64,000 nucleotides of DNA from Flabesymbios commensalis. Its lineage: Eukaryota > Annelida > Polychaeta > Terebellida > Flabelligeridae. Positions 22,431-33,430 of the stretch are shown in pieces; positions within the stretch are counted from its first letter, which is position 1; the number at the start of each line of letters is the position of its first letter. The stretch covers positions 78,002,717 to 78,066,716 of the forward strand of contig OZ024909.1 in NCBI GenBank assembly GCA_964017125.1, written 5' to 3'. The notes below the pieces were generated by a model that was not told the DNA's origin, ran no database searches, and saw nothing but the letters and a program-made list of their open reading frames with translations. The position numbers were made by a program, and so were the translations under genes.

Positions 22431-23759
22431 AATGACAAGATGTCGTCCGGCAAATTCTGAATACATGTATCCTCACCATCAATAATGAACAATACAAAAA
22501 CGTTACACTCCGATATGAGGTCCAGTGCTACTTCTGCCAGACTAATAGTGATGGAGTCTATGACGAGATTTAATCTATCAATTATATGATTTTTTACGTC
22601 ATGATAATTTAAATCACGAAATAGAACGTTTTAGAGAAAAAACGGCTTGACACGTCTTCACATTCGATTCCCCATACTCGAAAATGGTTCAAAGTGGTCA
22701 GAAAACTCTGGGTCAATAGGCCCCTATTTTGCTCCTATTTCCACCTGTCTAATACCAGCATAACTTCTATCGCATATATTTTTTAAGATTAGATATAAAC
22801 GCAGCACAACTAATGTCCTTGACTGTATTCCAACCGGAAAATATCATCATGGCACATACTATCTTTTAAAGATTTTCCCAAATGATTACGAAAACAGATA
22901 TGTCCTCGAAATAACACGCCACAATCACAACTGAGATGAAAAATGTTATTGTTAAGCTACAGTACTGCTAGGGTTATTGCACGCAGGAAGATTAGCATGA
23001 CCAGATTAATGACCTGAGATAATGTTTACTTATAACGCGTTGCCCCAAGGTGATTACCAACCCACAAGTGACAGTATGCCAGCAGTCAGATCACGATGTA
23101 ATACCAATAACATATTTTTGTTGTTGTTGCGAGAATAACCTTTTCTATTATTCCGGGCATACTCATACTAGCATACTAGATATAGGATATAACTATAGAC
23201 CATAATATTAACATATACTAGTATTTAATTTATATGATAATGCCTATGCTCGATAAATCACTAATATACATGACATAGGGATAGTGACACCAATAACTTT
23301 ATAAACCTATATATTCTTGGTGACACAAATCAGGGAAAAAACCTAGCGCTCTCAAAATGCTTAAAAGCGAAGAAACAAAATTAAAATGACTGAAAAACTG
23401 TATTTATGTTCCAAAGTTTAAAAAATGTTTGGTTTTGTATCAATACGTCTGGTACATATATATGGTCATGATAATACAGAAACAACCTAATAACTGTAGG
23501 ACCTGCAATTACGAATTGTAAACAAATCTGCTCAAAATGCCAGGTGATTCACTAACGGCGGCTTGTGGTTTAGCTTTGATCAGATAATGCGAACGCTGAT
23601 TAGATGCTAATAATCACACTAATCACAAATAGATTTGGAGAGATTTATAATTTCATCTCCTGTAAGATTATGGCTCAGTGATATTTCAACATTTCATATC
23701 AAGAGAATCATTAATATATTTATAATGTTTAATATTCATTTAATTGACTATCATTGCAC
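22431..23759. other. Non-coding stretch
   Basis: No gene, tandem repeat or transposon end is recognisable. Confidence 0.35.
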
Positions 23760-25620
23760 AGTAGATATCCGTTATAGCACGAATCGTTACTACACGAATC
23801 GGATATAACACGATGCAACCATGGATCCCAGCATTTTACACTATCTTTTTATCATTTTCAAGGAAAAATCGTGTTATAGTATTTCAACATCCGTTTGAGC
23901 GTAAAATTTTCAGCTAATTTCACATGTTAATCGTGTTAGAAATAGCGGCAATCCTTCACGCTTGGCGTTCACGCGACGTCGCCATGGTGAATGGTAATGC
24001 ACATGACAGCACCTTTTTAGAAAAATAGTATCTCAATATTATAACACGAATCGTGTAATAGAGTAATTTGACGTGCACAATTTGATCTCAGAAATTTAAC
24101 TATATTTATAAATTAATTAATTTAATGCAGCGTTTTCAAATTGTGTAATAAAATATTGTAGCACAAATAATTTTGTGTTTTTTTTAAATCGGGTAATACG
24201 GTTTTTTAATCATGTAAAAAAGTACATGTATTATCTGATTATATAGCACGACTGTGGTGTTTTCCAAGTTTTTAAAATCGTGCAATAGCACGAATATGAT
24301 GTTTTTTTTATCCGTCTTTTCCATGTTTTTAATCGTGTAATAACAGGAATACGACGGCCACAATTTATCTGAGTAATCTAATTATCCAATGATTGTAGCA
24401 TACATGCCCAGATCAACTTGCTGTTGCCAAGGTGTTATCAGTGGTTATGTTCGCTACTATACTGTGGAGCACATCATGTTTCCTGTCGCGCAGTACACTT
24501 TTTAAAATTACAGGGCGGCAATATGATTAGAGCCCTTTCATTTACGCTGTTTAAAATATGTAAGCTCTCATTTAAGCTTGAATTACATATACCTCCGTGT
24601 TTGTAATTCACTGGTTATTTTAAATAGACATAAATCTAATATAAACTCCAATCGCCTGGGACCTAAAACATGAATGAAACAACATCAGTGATAAGATGTT
24701 TTATTAAACTATTTTGGAAAAAAACCCCATAATATTTGTGTTGTAGTGAATTAGCAGATCGCACGATATAAAAAATTGCGAAGACATCGTGTTCGTGTTG
24801 TAATGTTTTATTACACGATTTAGAAACATGTAGAGGGAACATCGTGCTCGCGTTGTGATGTTTTATTGTCCGATTAAAGAAAATAGTATTTTGTTTTATA
24901 ATGCTTTATTACACGATTGAATAAACATGCCATTTTGTTAAATATTTTATACATTGATTTAGCGTAATAGATTTAATTGTGTTGCATAAATATATTTATA
25001 TGCTGACAAAGATCACAGTCACCTATACATGGCTGATTGATAGGCGTGCTCCACACCCCCCTCCCATATCCACAGGACGTGTCAGTGTGAATCACAGGTC
25101 TCGTATGATCTCACGTTGAGAGTGATATTTCACGAGATCAATTGACAAGCACATGTAGGCCTACCCTCAAAATGATGACGTCATCAATCAGTGTCTATGA
25201 CATGGCCTCGTATACACAACCTCACTCTGGTCCCGTATTCACTGATTCCACTAATTTTACTTTTACTGTTTATATCAGACAAATTCAACCAATTCACATT
25301 TTTATTAGACCATTTACACAAATAAAAATTATTATAACTTATAAACTCCGATATTTGTCCAGTAAGTAACGTTGTGCTATCAGCAGCTGATAAGCTACAG
25401 TATTATAGTTGCCTGCGTCAGCTATTATATTACCGTATCCTGTGTATTTACCGTCATTCGACGCTGGTCCAACAATAGCCCAACATTGGGCCAACACCTT
25501 GTGTAGTACTAGATAAGATCAGGCCATTGCATATAACACGATCGGCTTATAACACAAATTGTAATATTGGACCTCATCAATCGTGTTATAACGAATAATT
25601 ACATTGACATGACATTGATT
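23760..25620. repeat. ACACGAAT-rich degenerate repeat zone
   Basis: Phrases such as TAACACGAAT, ATCGTGTTATA, ATCGTGTAATA and TATTACACGATT recur many times on both strands, for example at 23775-23820, 23870, 23930, 24040, 24180, 24300, 24760, 24810, 24910 and 25530-25590. Opposite orientations alternate, so the zone is full of small inverted repeats. The spacing is irregular. It looks like an old array or repeated insertion of one short palindromic unit. No gene is supported. Confidence 0.45.
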
Positions 25621-26190
25621 AGGCATTAATAACATCATAACGCTATTTGTATACAGTACATTTGTGATGCACGCAGATGATACGCATTTGACCGCCTCAC
25701 TACTGGCAGTAAGTACCCTGTAGTACTGGCCCGATACTAAAACTTGGACCTGAAAACAGGTACATTGAAGCAATTTGAAACATAGCCTTAATAATATACT
25801 GTTATTACAGGAGAGGGATCCTATAACCTCCGGTGCAAGGTTTGACATGGGTTGGGGTTACCCTTTCTATGGGTGGGCTTACAATATATAGGCTAGGTAA
25901 CGTTGAGGTCATTTCAAAGTCATTTCCAGTGAAATCAGCCGGAAAGTTACATTTTTGCATTGCCAGTTTCAAGGGGGTGGGGACCCGGCTCCTCCCCACT
26001 TTTCCCAGCAGAATTTTGAAAAAATCCTCCAATAGTATTTAAATAGTTGTATTATCAAAACAATTTAACATTTACGCTGAAAATTACATTGACACTATAC
26101 ATGTATGTGTTGTTTTTGTGTTGTTTCCCATTGTATATGGGCCTATAGACATCCATGGCAGACTGAAATAGCTCAATATTACCTTTTCAT
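25621..26190. other. Non-coding stretch
   Basis: No gene is supported; a 109-codon minus frame (25519-25848) has no recognisable domain. Confidence 0.3.
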
Positions 26191-26448
26191 TGGGGGATAA
26201 CGCCCTACCTGTGCCTGTATGTAATGCCGAAACAATTTTAACATTCAGGAAATTACTTAAATCTCACCTATTTGATCTGGCTATCCCCCAGGGCTATCCC
26301 ACACTAGCTCCTCAGTAGTCCGGCTCCCTGTTGATGAATCTGCTTTTGCCTCGACTATGACACATGATCACGCTAAGGATTTGTGTGCCTCTCAGCTCGG
26401 TCCGCTGAGGATATAGGCGCTATAGAAGTTTTCTTGATTGATTGATTT
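26191..26448 (+). mobile_element. LINE 3' end (CR1/L2 group), fragment
   Basis: From 26196 the plus strand reads DNALPVPVCNAETILTFRKL and then LKSHLFDLAIPQGYP before a stop at 26316-26318. The F-R-K-x-L-K-x-HLF motif is the usual last helix of CR1/L2-type ORF2 proteins. It is followed by a tail with GGCGCTATAGAAG and TTGATTGATTGATT, the short repeat tail typical of these elements. The rest of the element is absent. Confidence 0.65.
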
Positions 26449-27035
26449 GGAGAATAGTATCGTGTTTGTTGGGTATTTTTCCTAGCGATTAGGCCTACAG
26501 AGGCAGTAGCATACCACAAATGAACCAGACAGTTATACCGGCGCTCGTAGTGAAAGGGTTAACTTCATGGTCAGCGATATTGATGTTTCAATTTCGCATA
26601 AATTGTCAGCAAAGTTTGTTTCCACTGAACAATACCGCACAACCAGATACGCAGCTAGCTGCACACTGGCCCAGTGCTGGCTCAATGTTGGGCCAGTATC
26701 TCCACACTGTCCCAGCAGCGAGGCAGCGCTAGTCCAGCTACACGTGTTGGCTGTTGTGATAAGCTTGAGCAATATGCTCTGAAACCTGTCATCAAGGTCG
26801 TTAAGAATATAAACTCGGCGCAGCATAGCTGTACGAGGTGTACATAATACAGAATTATGTTAACAACATAATTGACACGAATTGTAAAAAAATATACATT
26901 CCCTAACTAGAAAAATAAATCAGGATGATCAATATACTATGACATAGTAGTTAAACAAACTTGATACAAATAAGTACTGAAAATTCTAGATTCACGGGAC
27001 ATTCCAGAGCTCATCCTATAGTGATACAGTACACT
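26449..27035. other. Non-coding stretch with a CCAACATTG-type repeat
   Basis: No gene is supported. At about 26515-26565 CACTACGAGCG-inverted GCGCTCGTAGTGAAAGGGTTAA resembles the end of another TTAA element. At 26650-26735 TGGCCCAGTGCTGGCTCAATGTTGGGCC and CCCAGCAGCG belong to the CCAACATTG palindromic family. Confidence 0.4.
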
Positions 27036-28025
27036 GTAAAAAAAGAGTGTTTCGAAACACCACTTCTTGTTGCAACACAGCTGCAACCGATTTTGGTGTT
27101 TGGAAACACAATTTTGTCGCGTTTTGAAACACAACGAGTGTTTTGAAATCTTCAGTGTGGTTGTTTGAGCCACGGCTGATCAAGTTTGAAAAAAATATAA
27201 GTAGAGTTTTGATTAACTGCAATTGGTGTTTTGAAACACCGTATTCGGATAATCAAATCCCTATCTTGATCTTTTAATCCACGGTTGACCAGGTTTTGAA
27301 TCCTCAGTGTGGTTGTTTGAGCCACGGCTGATCAAGTTTGAAAAAACTATAAGTAGAGTTTTGATTAACTGCAATTGGTGTTTTGAAACACCGTATTCGG
27401 ATAATCAAATCCCTATCTTGATCTTTCAACCCATGGTTGACCAGGTTTTGAATCCTCAGTGTGGTTGTTTGAGCCACGGCTGATCAAGTTTGAAAAAAAT
27501 ATAAGTAGAGTTTTGATTAACTGCAATTGGTGTTTTGAAACACCGTATTCGAATAATCGAATTCCTATCTGGGTCTTTCAATCCACGTTTGACCAGGTTT
27601 GGAAACCTCAGGGTGGTTGTCTAAGCCACGGCTGATCAAATTTGAAAAACACTATAAGTAGAGTTTTGATTAACTGCAATGGGTGTTCTGAAACACCATA
27701 TTCGGATAATCCAATCTCTATCTTGATCATTAATCCACGGTTAAACAGGTTTGGAAAACAGTATGAACGGAGACTCGGATCACTGTAATGTGTGTTCTGA
27801 AACACCATTCGGTCACTCGGTATCTATATATCCGCTTTCAACCACTAATGATCAAGTTTAGAAACACTAAGTGGAGTTTTAGTCGCCGTGAAATGTGTTT
27901 TGAAACAGAAATGCCTGCTACTCTAAATTCTATCTAGTTTGAGTCACTACAGACTAGGTCTGGAAAATCTACTAAGTAGTATATTAAACCACCGCAATGA
28001 GTGTTTTGTGTCAATGTTCTAAGTC
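27036..28025. repeat. 152 bp satellite with GTGTTTTGAAACAC hairpins
   Basis: CAGTGTGGTTGTTTGAGCC starts units at 27153, 27305, 27457 and, with changes, 27609, an exact 152-base period. Each unit contains GAGTTTTGATTAACTGCAAT and the self-complementary GTGTTTTGAAACACC. Two or three more units decay toward 28025, and a lone GTGTTTCGAAACACC lies near 27048. The middle three copies are nearly identical, the outer ones are not, as expected from unequal crossing-over. Small open frames here are repeat products. Confidence 0.8.
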
Positions 28026-28139
28026 AATCAACTCTCCATATCTAGTTGTTAAAAAAATACTTTCAAATTTATTATTATAAGGGCTAATGGCGATTTTTCG
28101 CATTCGGAATGTCATAGAACGTGATATCAGCACGTGTCA

Positions 28140-29750
28140 CCGAATCTGGACGTCGTCTAAATAGTCCTTGGGCCAGACCAAAATTTAGTACCAATTGGGG
28201 TGACTAAACTTTATTGTGATTTTCAGTTAGATAAATATATGAGGGGTCTAAAAATGTATTATGGCCTTTTCAGAACGGTAGCTTAAGGGCAGTAATTTCT
28301 GTTTTAAAGAGGGGGGGGGGGGTCTCGGAATCAAAAAGTAATTATTAATTATTTCATCTATTAGTCCTACAAAAATCCATAATACATCGTTTTTGACATA
28401 ATTCGGGCCAAGGAATACGTTTTTGATGTTTTGGAAATGATTTAACCAATATTTTGCCAACAAATCCAAGATGGCCGCCAATTTCAAGCTGTATTTCTCA
28501 ACTCTATGGCATAACTGGTTTATTTATGTCTATATAATTTTCGAAAATTTGTAAATAAATATTCTAGTTAGACAATCAGACTAGCATTAAATTAAACTAT
28601 GTATGATGGCCTTTTCAGAACGGTAGCTTAAGGGCAGTAATTTCTGTTATAAGGAGGGGGGTGTTGGAATCAAAAAGTAATTATTAATTATATCTTTTCA
28701 TCTATTAGGTCTACAAAAATCCATAATACATCGTTTCTGACATAAATCGGACCAAGGAATACGTTTTTGATGTTTTGGAAATGATTTAACCAATATTTTG
28801 CCAACAATTCCAAGATGGCCGCCAATTTCAAGCTGTATTTCTCAATTCTATGGCATAACTGGTTTATTTATGTCCATATAATGTTCGAAAATTTGTAAGT
28901 AAATATTCTAGTTAGACAATCAAACTAGCATTAAATTATACTATGTATGATGACCTTTTCAGAACGGTAGCTTAATGGCAGTAATTTCTGTTTTAAAGAG
29001 GGGGTCTCGGAATGAAAAAATAATTATTAATTATATCTTTTCATCTATTAGTCCTGCAAAAATCCATAATACATCGCTTCTGACATAATTTGGACCAAGG
29101 AATACGTTTTTGATTTTTGGAAATGATTTGACCAATACTTCGCCAATAAATCCAAGATGGCAGCCAATTTCAAGCTGTATTTCTTAACTCTATGGCATAA
29201 CTGGTTTATTTATGTCTATATAATGTTCAAAAATTTGTAAGTAAATATTCTGGTCAGACAATCAAACTAGCATTAAATAAAACTATTTTTTTGTATATCT
29301 TGTAAGTATAAAAACAGTTTAGTTATCCAACAGACGCGTGCTTCATAGCACTTGTTGTGCGAACAGAAAGCGTCTCTCTATGAAATGTGTCACAATAAGG
29401 CATACATCTCTTATATTTGACTATATTATTTATTTTGTTCTTGGTGGAATCAAATAATAAATATTTATATTTTTCCAACAAAATTAAAAAGAAACACTAA
29501 TTATAAATAAATTAATAATAGCATGTATGGTTCATTTTTTTAGACGTTTTCTATTTAGATACACTGTAATCATATTATTAGTTGTATGCTATTTTGTGGT
29601 TGTTATCATAATTATGTGATTGAGCCTGACCAATATTTAGTACCATTTGGGGTGACTAGAAAAAACTACTCTAAATGGTTTTGTGTGCCTTACACATGAA
29701 CACAAATGTATGATGGCCTTTTCAGAACGGTAACGATACAGCCTTTTATT
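28140..29750. repeat. Composite repeat with three tandem 345 bp units
   Basis: ATGGCCTTTTCAGAACGGTA starts at 28261 and 28606 and, with one change, at 28950: three units of about 345 bases. Each has AATTATTAATTATAT-like, TCCAAGATGGCCGCCAATTT and CATAACTGGTTTATTTATG. The array is preceded by TTTAGTACCAATTGGGGTGACTA (about 28183) and followed by a partner TTTAGTACCATTTGGGGTGACTA near 29637. An inverted copy with one unit lies at about 32097-32995. It is non-coding and probably a non-autonomous transposon with an expanded internal repeat. Confidence 0.7.
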
Positions 29751-30930
29751 TTATGTTCAACGTTTGTTGATATTATCCATTCTTTTTTTGGTGGAATCAA
29801 ATAATAAATATTTATATTTTTCCACGAATTAAAAAGAAAATGTAATTATAAATAAATATATGATAGCAGGGTTCATTTTTTTAGACGTTTTAGATTAGAT
29901 ACACTGTAATCATGGTAATACTAGTATATATTTCTTTGGTTGTTATCATGAATTTGTAGCATGGTTGTTATTTATCAACTTTATTAATTATCAACATAGT
30001 ATATACCTGAGTAGCCATGGTAGCTCGATATAGTAGTTTGAATAGGATAACAAGGTATAGTTCTTCGATTTCAGCGTAATGTATTAAATCCGTTTCACCT
30101 GTATAAATTTGAATTCAGCAGTAATGATGATCATAAAAAATGTTCTTTTTCAGCTCGATCATTGTTTACGACTTAAAACAGAACAGAAACCAACTGTTCT
30201 TTTTTAGTGTTAAATCAGAACTAAGTTAAAATCAAATAAAGATGTCGATAAAATAAATGAACTAAACATGCTACCCAAATCATTACCACCATTCAGCTCT
30301 GTAAAAAAAACTACAGTATTATGGTGTACAGTACATGCAAATATCGACATGTAGGCCTACTACTTAGCTATGTGATCCAATCATGTGATACACTATATAT
30401 ATTTACACACAAGGTGTAAATGCAATGGTGAATATGTCCTTAATTGCATTTGTCTTTGTTTAAAGTGTGAACACGTCGTTGAACGAGCTTTTCAATCTAT
30501 CACACAATAAATTTGGGTGTTTAGTATTATAATTTATCATGATCTGTGTCATCATCCGAGGAGTGCCTTTTCATCTTACATGTTTATACAGTTCTGCATT
30601 TGTACATTTTAATCTATTTTCAAGACATTGACACTGGCAGTTTACAAATGCGCTTACAAGTAGGCCTACACAAGAGGAGATTTAGCACAGCATCTGGAGC
30701 AGAAAAACTAGATATACATTCAAGTTTTTATCTTAAGCATCGAAAATCCAGCCGCGATCATCATCAGGACGAGGGATATCAGGACAGATAACCAAACTCC
30801 TGTGACATATGCCTGCTTGATATTTGGCATGCTTGTATATAGCTATCTCCGCATGATGCCCTTCTTATCCCTGGAAATTTTTATATCACACATCAATGAT
30901 TTTGGACAATATAAACGGCATGTGAACTCT
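29751..30930. other. Non-coding stretch with partial duplication
   Basis: GGTGGAATCAAATAATAAATATTTATATTTTTCC near 29442-29475 is repeated near 29791-29824 with following sequence, a partial copy of the repeat just upstream. No gene is supported in the rest. Confidence 0.4.
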
Positions 30931-30939
30931 TGGAGTGCG

Positions 30940-31345
30940 TCATAGAGATCTGGTGACAGTGCCCAGTTTTAACGAAAAGGAACTTATGGTGTCGCATCCT
31001 GTGTAACAATGTAGCCCTATAAATGTAACACTATCAATGTAGTCATATAAGGTAATATCTATCAATCCCTGTTGAACTTTAGTACCACTTTGCATATATA
31101 AATGACACTGTATGATAGTGCTAAATGCAAGGCTAATAATGAAGATATCAGTGCCATCTTCCACAAGAACAACATCATTGTAGGTCTGATATTCAGCGGC
31201 ATGTTTTGCATGAAGCAGCATACGCGTATCTACTTCTTCAGTTGAACCAGCTTAAAGATTATTTACATCGGTTTTTTTTAAAAGGATTTGTCCAACTGGT
31301 TTGCAGTAGCTCTAAAACGGACTGGATGTCAGTTTCATCTTTTTT
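30940..31345 (-). pseudogene. Degenerate member of a TD/GCD nuclease-like family
   Basis: The minus strand reads, upstream to downstream, a WTNPF segment near 31280-31300 in another frame, then TEEVDTRMLLHAKHAA, VEDGTDIFIISLAF and YTGCDTISSF. This order (acidic EE-x-D pair, a TD pair after a hydrophobic strand, then GCD-T) matches remembered multicopy invertebrate proteins of unknown function. The same order of acidic motifs occurs in FEN1/XPG-type PIN nucleases, where EAEA, D-x-D and LGCDY bind metal; that link is inference. Stops upstream and changed frames show it is dead. A relative lies at 63148-64000. Confidence 0.55.
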
Positions 31346-31853
31346 AACTGAAGATCTAAATGAATATTATGTGGAGAGTTGATTTCAATAACACAGCTGT
31401 CAATACTGTACTTCTATATTAAGCATTGAGGTAGTATTTACTCACTGCAGATGGTTTTGTGCTGACACCTGCACCTGCAGTTTGGGGTATCCTTGCTTGT
31501 GGTTTCTTCAATAGCTTCGTCAACAGGTATTTGACCAAAAGGGTTTCTTTGCTAATTTGAACGCTGTTGATATGTGAAATGTTGATATGTGACCTAAGGA
31601 CGTGATGTTTTGACTGACGTAACGCGGTCTAAATAGACAAAATGGCGAAATATGTGCTGCCTTTTTAACTTAAAGCCTTCATTAGTCTTCACTGTACAAC
31701 CCTAGTAAAGCTAAAGCCATTTATATGTGACAGTTTCGTTGGATGTTACATTTGGATGTTACTTTTTGAACGCGCGGCATAAATATCGAGATTTCTAATG
31801 TACATATATGTATGTTATTTCTTCTCTGAAATACAAAATATCGCATAACTTCC
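31346..31853. other. Non-coding stretch
   Basis: It may hold further decayed upstream parts of the nuclease-like gene on the minus strand; none can be shown. No other feature is seen. Confidence 0.3.
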
Positions 31854-32096
31854 TTAACCCTTTTAGCACGGGGATCGTCTTTATACGACAAAATCTGACG
31901 TCTACAGATTCTGACGTATAAAAACGGTCCCCGCACTGAAAGAAATACTTTGTTTTATAATGACCGTAGACCCACAGCATAGGTATATTCAAATGAATCG
32001 GAAAGAGCTAACTAAGACATTTATGATGATTTCAAAATGAAAAATCACTTTAGTTTCCATGGCTTATGCAATAATATTTCAGTGCTTCAACGGTTA
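31854..32096. mobile_element. piggyBac-like TTAA MITE, copy 3
   Basis: It starts TTAACCCTTTTAGCACGGGGATC and ends CAGTGCTTCAACGGTTAA. It sits exactly at the end of the inverted composite repeat, whose own sequence there is GGTAGCTTAA, so the MITE probably entered that TTAA. Internal phrases GACCGTAGACCCA and AGAGCTAACTAAGACA match the other copies. Confidence 0.65.
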
Positions 32097-32995
32097 AGCT
32101 ACCGTTCTAAAAAAGGAAATCATACATTTTTGTTCATGTCTACGGCATACGAAGTTATCTAGAGTAGTTTTTTTCTAGTTACCCCGGAAGGTATTAAATT
32201 TTGGCCCAATCATATGACATACCACTATTACCATGATTACAACGTATCTAATCTGAAACTCCTAAAGTAATGAACCCTGTTATCACTAATTTATTTATAA
32301 TTAGTGTTTCTTTTTAAGTTGTGGAAAAATATAGATATGTATTATTTTATTCCACCAAGAAAAGAATAGATAATATAGACCAACATTGGACATGTATGCC
32401 TTATTGTTACACATTTCATAGAGATACGTTTTCGGTCCTCACATCCTTAAGTGTTATAAAGTACACGTGTGTTGGATAACTGAACTGAATTTATATAAAT
32501 TTGCAAGATATACAAAAAAATAGTTTAATTTAATGCTAGATTAATTCGTCGCCTCGGAGCTAAAGACGACGAATTGCCCATAACTAGAATCTTTGCTTAA
32601 AAAAATTCGAACATCATAGACGTAAATAAACTTGTTATATCATAGAGCGGAGAAATACAGCCTAAAATTGGCGGCCATCTTGGATTTGTCGGCAAAATAT
32701 TGGTTAGATCATTTCAAAACATCAATAACGGATTCCTTGACCCAAATTATACCAGAAACGAGATATTATGGATTTTTGTGGGACACATAGATGAAAAGAT
32801 GTAGTTAATATTTACTTTTTGGTTCAGAGACCCCCCTCTCTTTAAAACTGAGAATACTGCCCTTAAGCTACCGTTCTGAAAGGGCCATCATACTTGCTTA
32901 GACCCCTCATATATGTATCTAACTGAAAATCACAACAAAGTTTAGTCACCCCAATTGGTACTAAATCGTAAAAATTCGGCCCCTGGCCCAAGGAC
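32097..32995. repeat. Inverted single-unit copy of the 28-29.7 kb composite repeat
   Basis: Read on the minus strand it begins near 32980 with TTTAGTACCAATTGGGGTGACTAA, continues with GATGGCCCTTTCAGAACGGTAGC and GGCGGCCATC-inverted phrases, and ends near 32100-32200 with GGGGTAACTAGAAAAA and GAACGGTAGC. It has one 345-base unit where the 28 kb copy has three. The two copies face each other across about 2.3 kb. Confidence 0.65.
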
Positions 32996-33307
32996 TAAAA
33001 GAATCGGTCCAGGTTCGTGTAGGGCCTACGTACGCTGATATCAGGATGTACGGCATACGTGTGTCCTCCTCTCACAATTAAGTCCAAGTCGTACTTGGCT
33101 AATCGACGTACATGATCAAATATACAGACTAACGTGAATTTATAGAATTCACTTTTTTTCTATATTAAACAGTTGAACAAAAATATTCATCGGTAATTGA
33201 TTGGCTCTCTTAAATCCTGCATGCTATAACATTATAATCAAAAATAGCCAAATAAATCGAAATACCATATATTTATTAAAACTAACATATTCAAACTATT
33301 AACACAT
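32996..33307. other. Non-coding stretch
   Basis: Nothing is recognised apart from a short palindromic TAAGTCCAAGTCGTACTTGGCTAA-like sequence near 33079-33102. Confidence 0.3.
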
Positions 33308-33430
33308 TAACAAGTGATCAACTCGATATACTGAGTTGACAACTCGATATATTAAGTTGACAACTCGATACATTGTTTTTCCAACTCGATATTATTGAGT
33401 TGTCAACTCGATATATTGAGTTTACAACTA
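33308..33430. repeat. Array of palindromic CAACTCGATAT units
   Basis: Five units close to CAACTCGATATATTGAGTTG occur in about 120 bases. Each unit is itself nearly a perfect palindrome and the repeat period is about 24 bases, with one interruption near 33377. Non-coding. Confidence 0.75.

Noticed and set aside
27036-28025. CRISPR-like array
   Set aside because: Units are 152 bp with no unique spacers between short repeats, and the DNA is animal.
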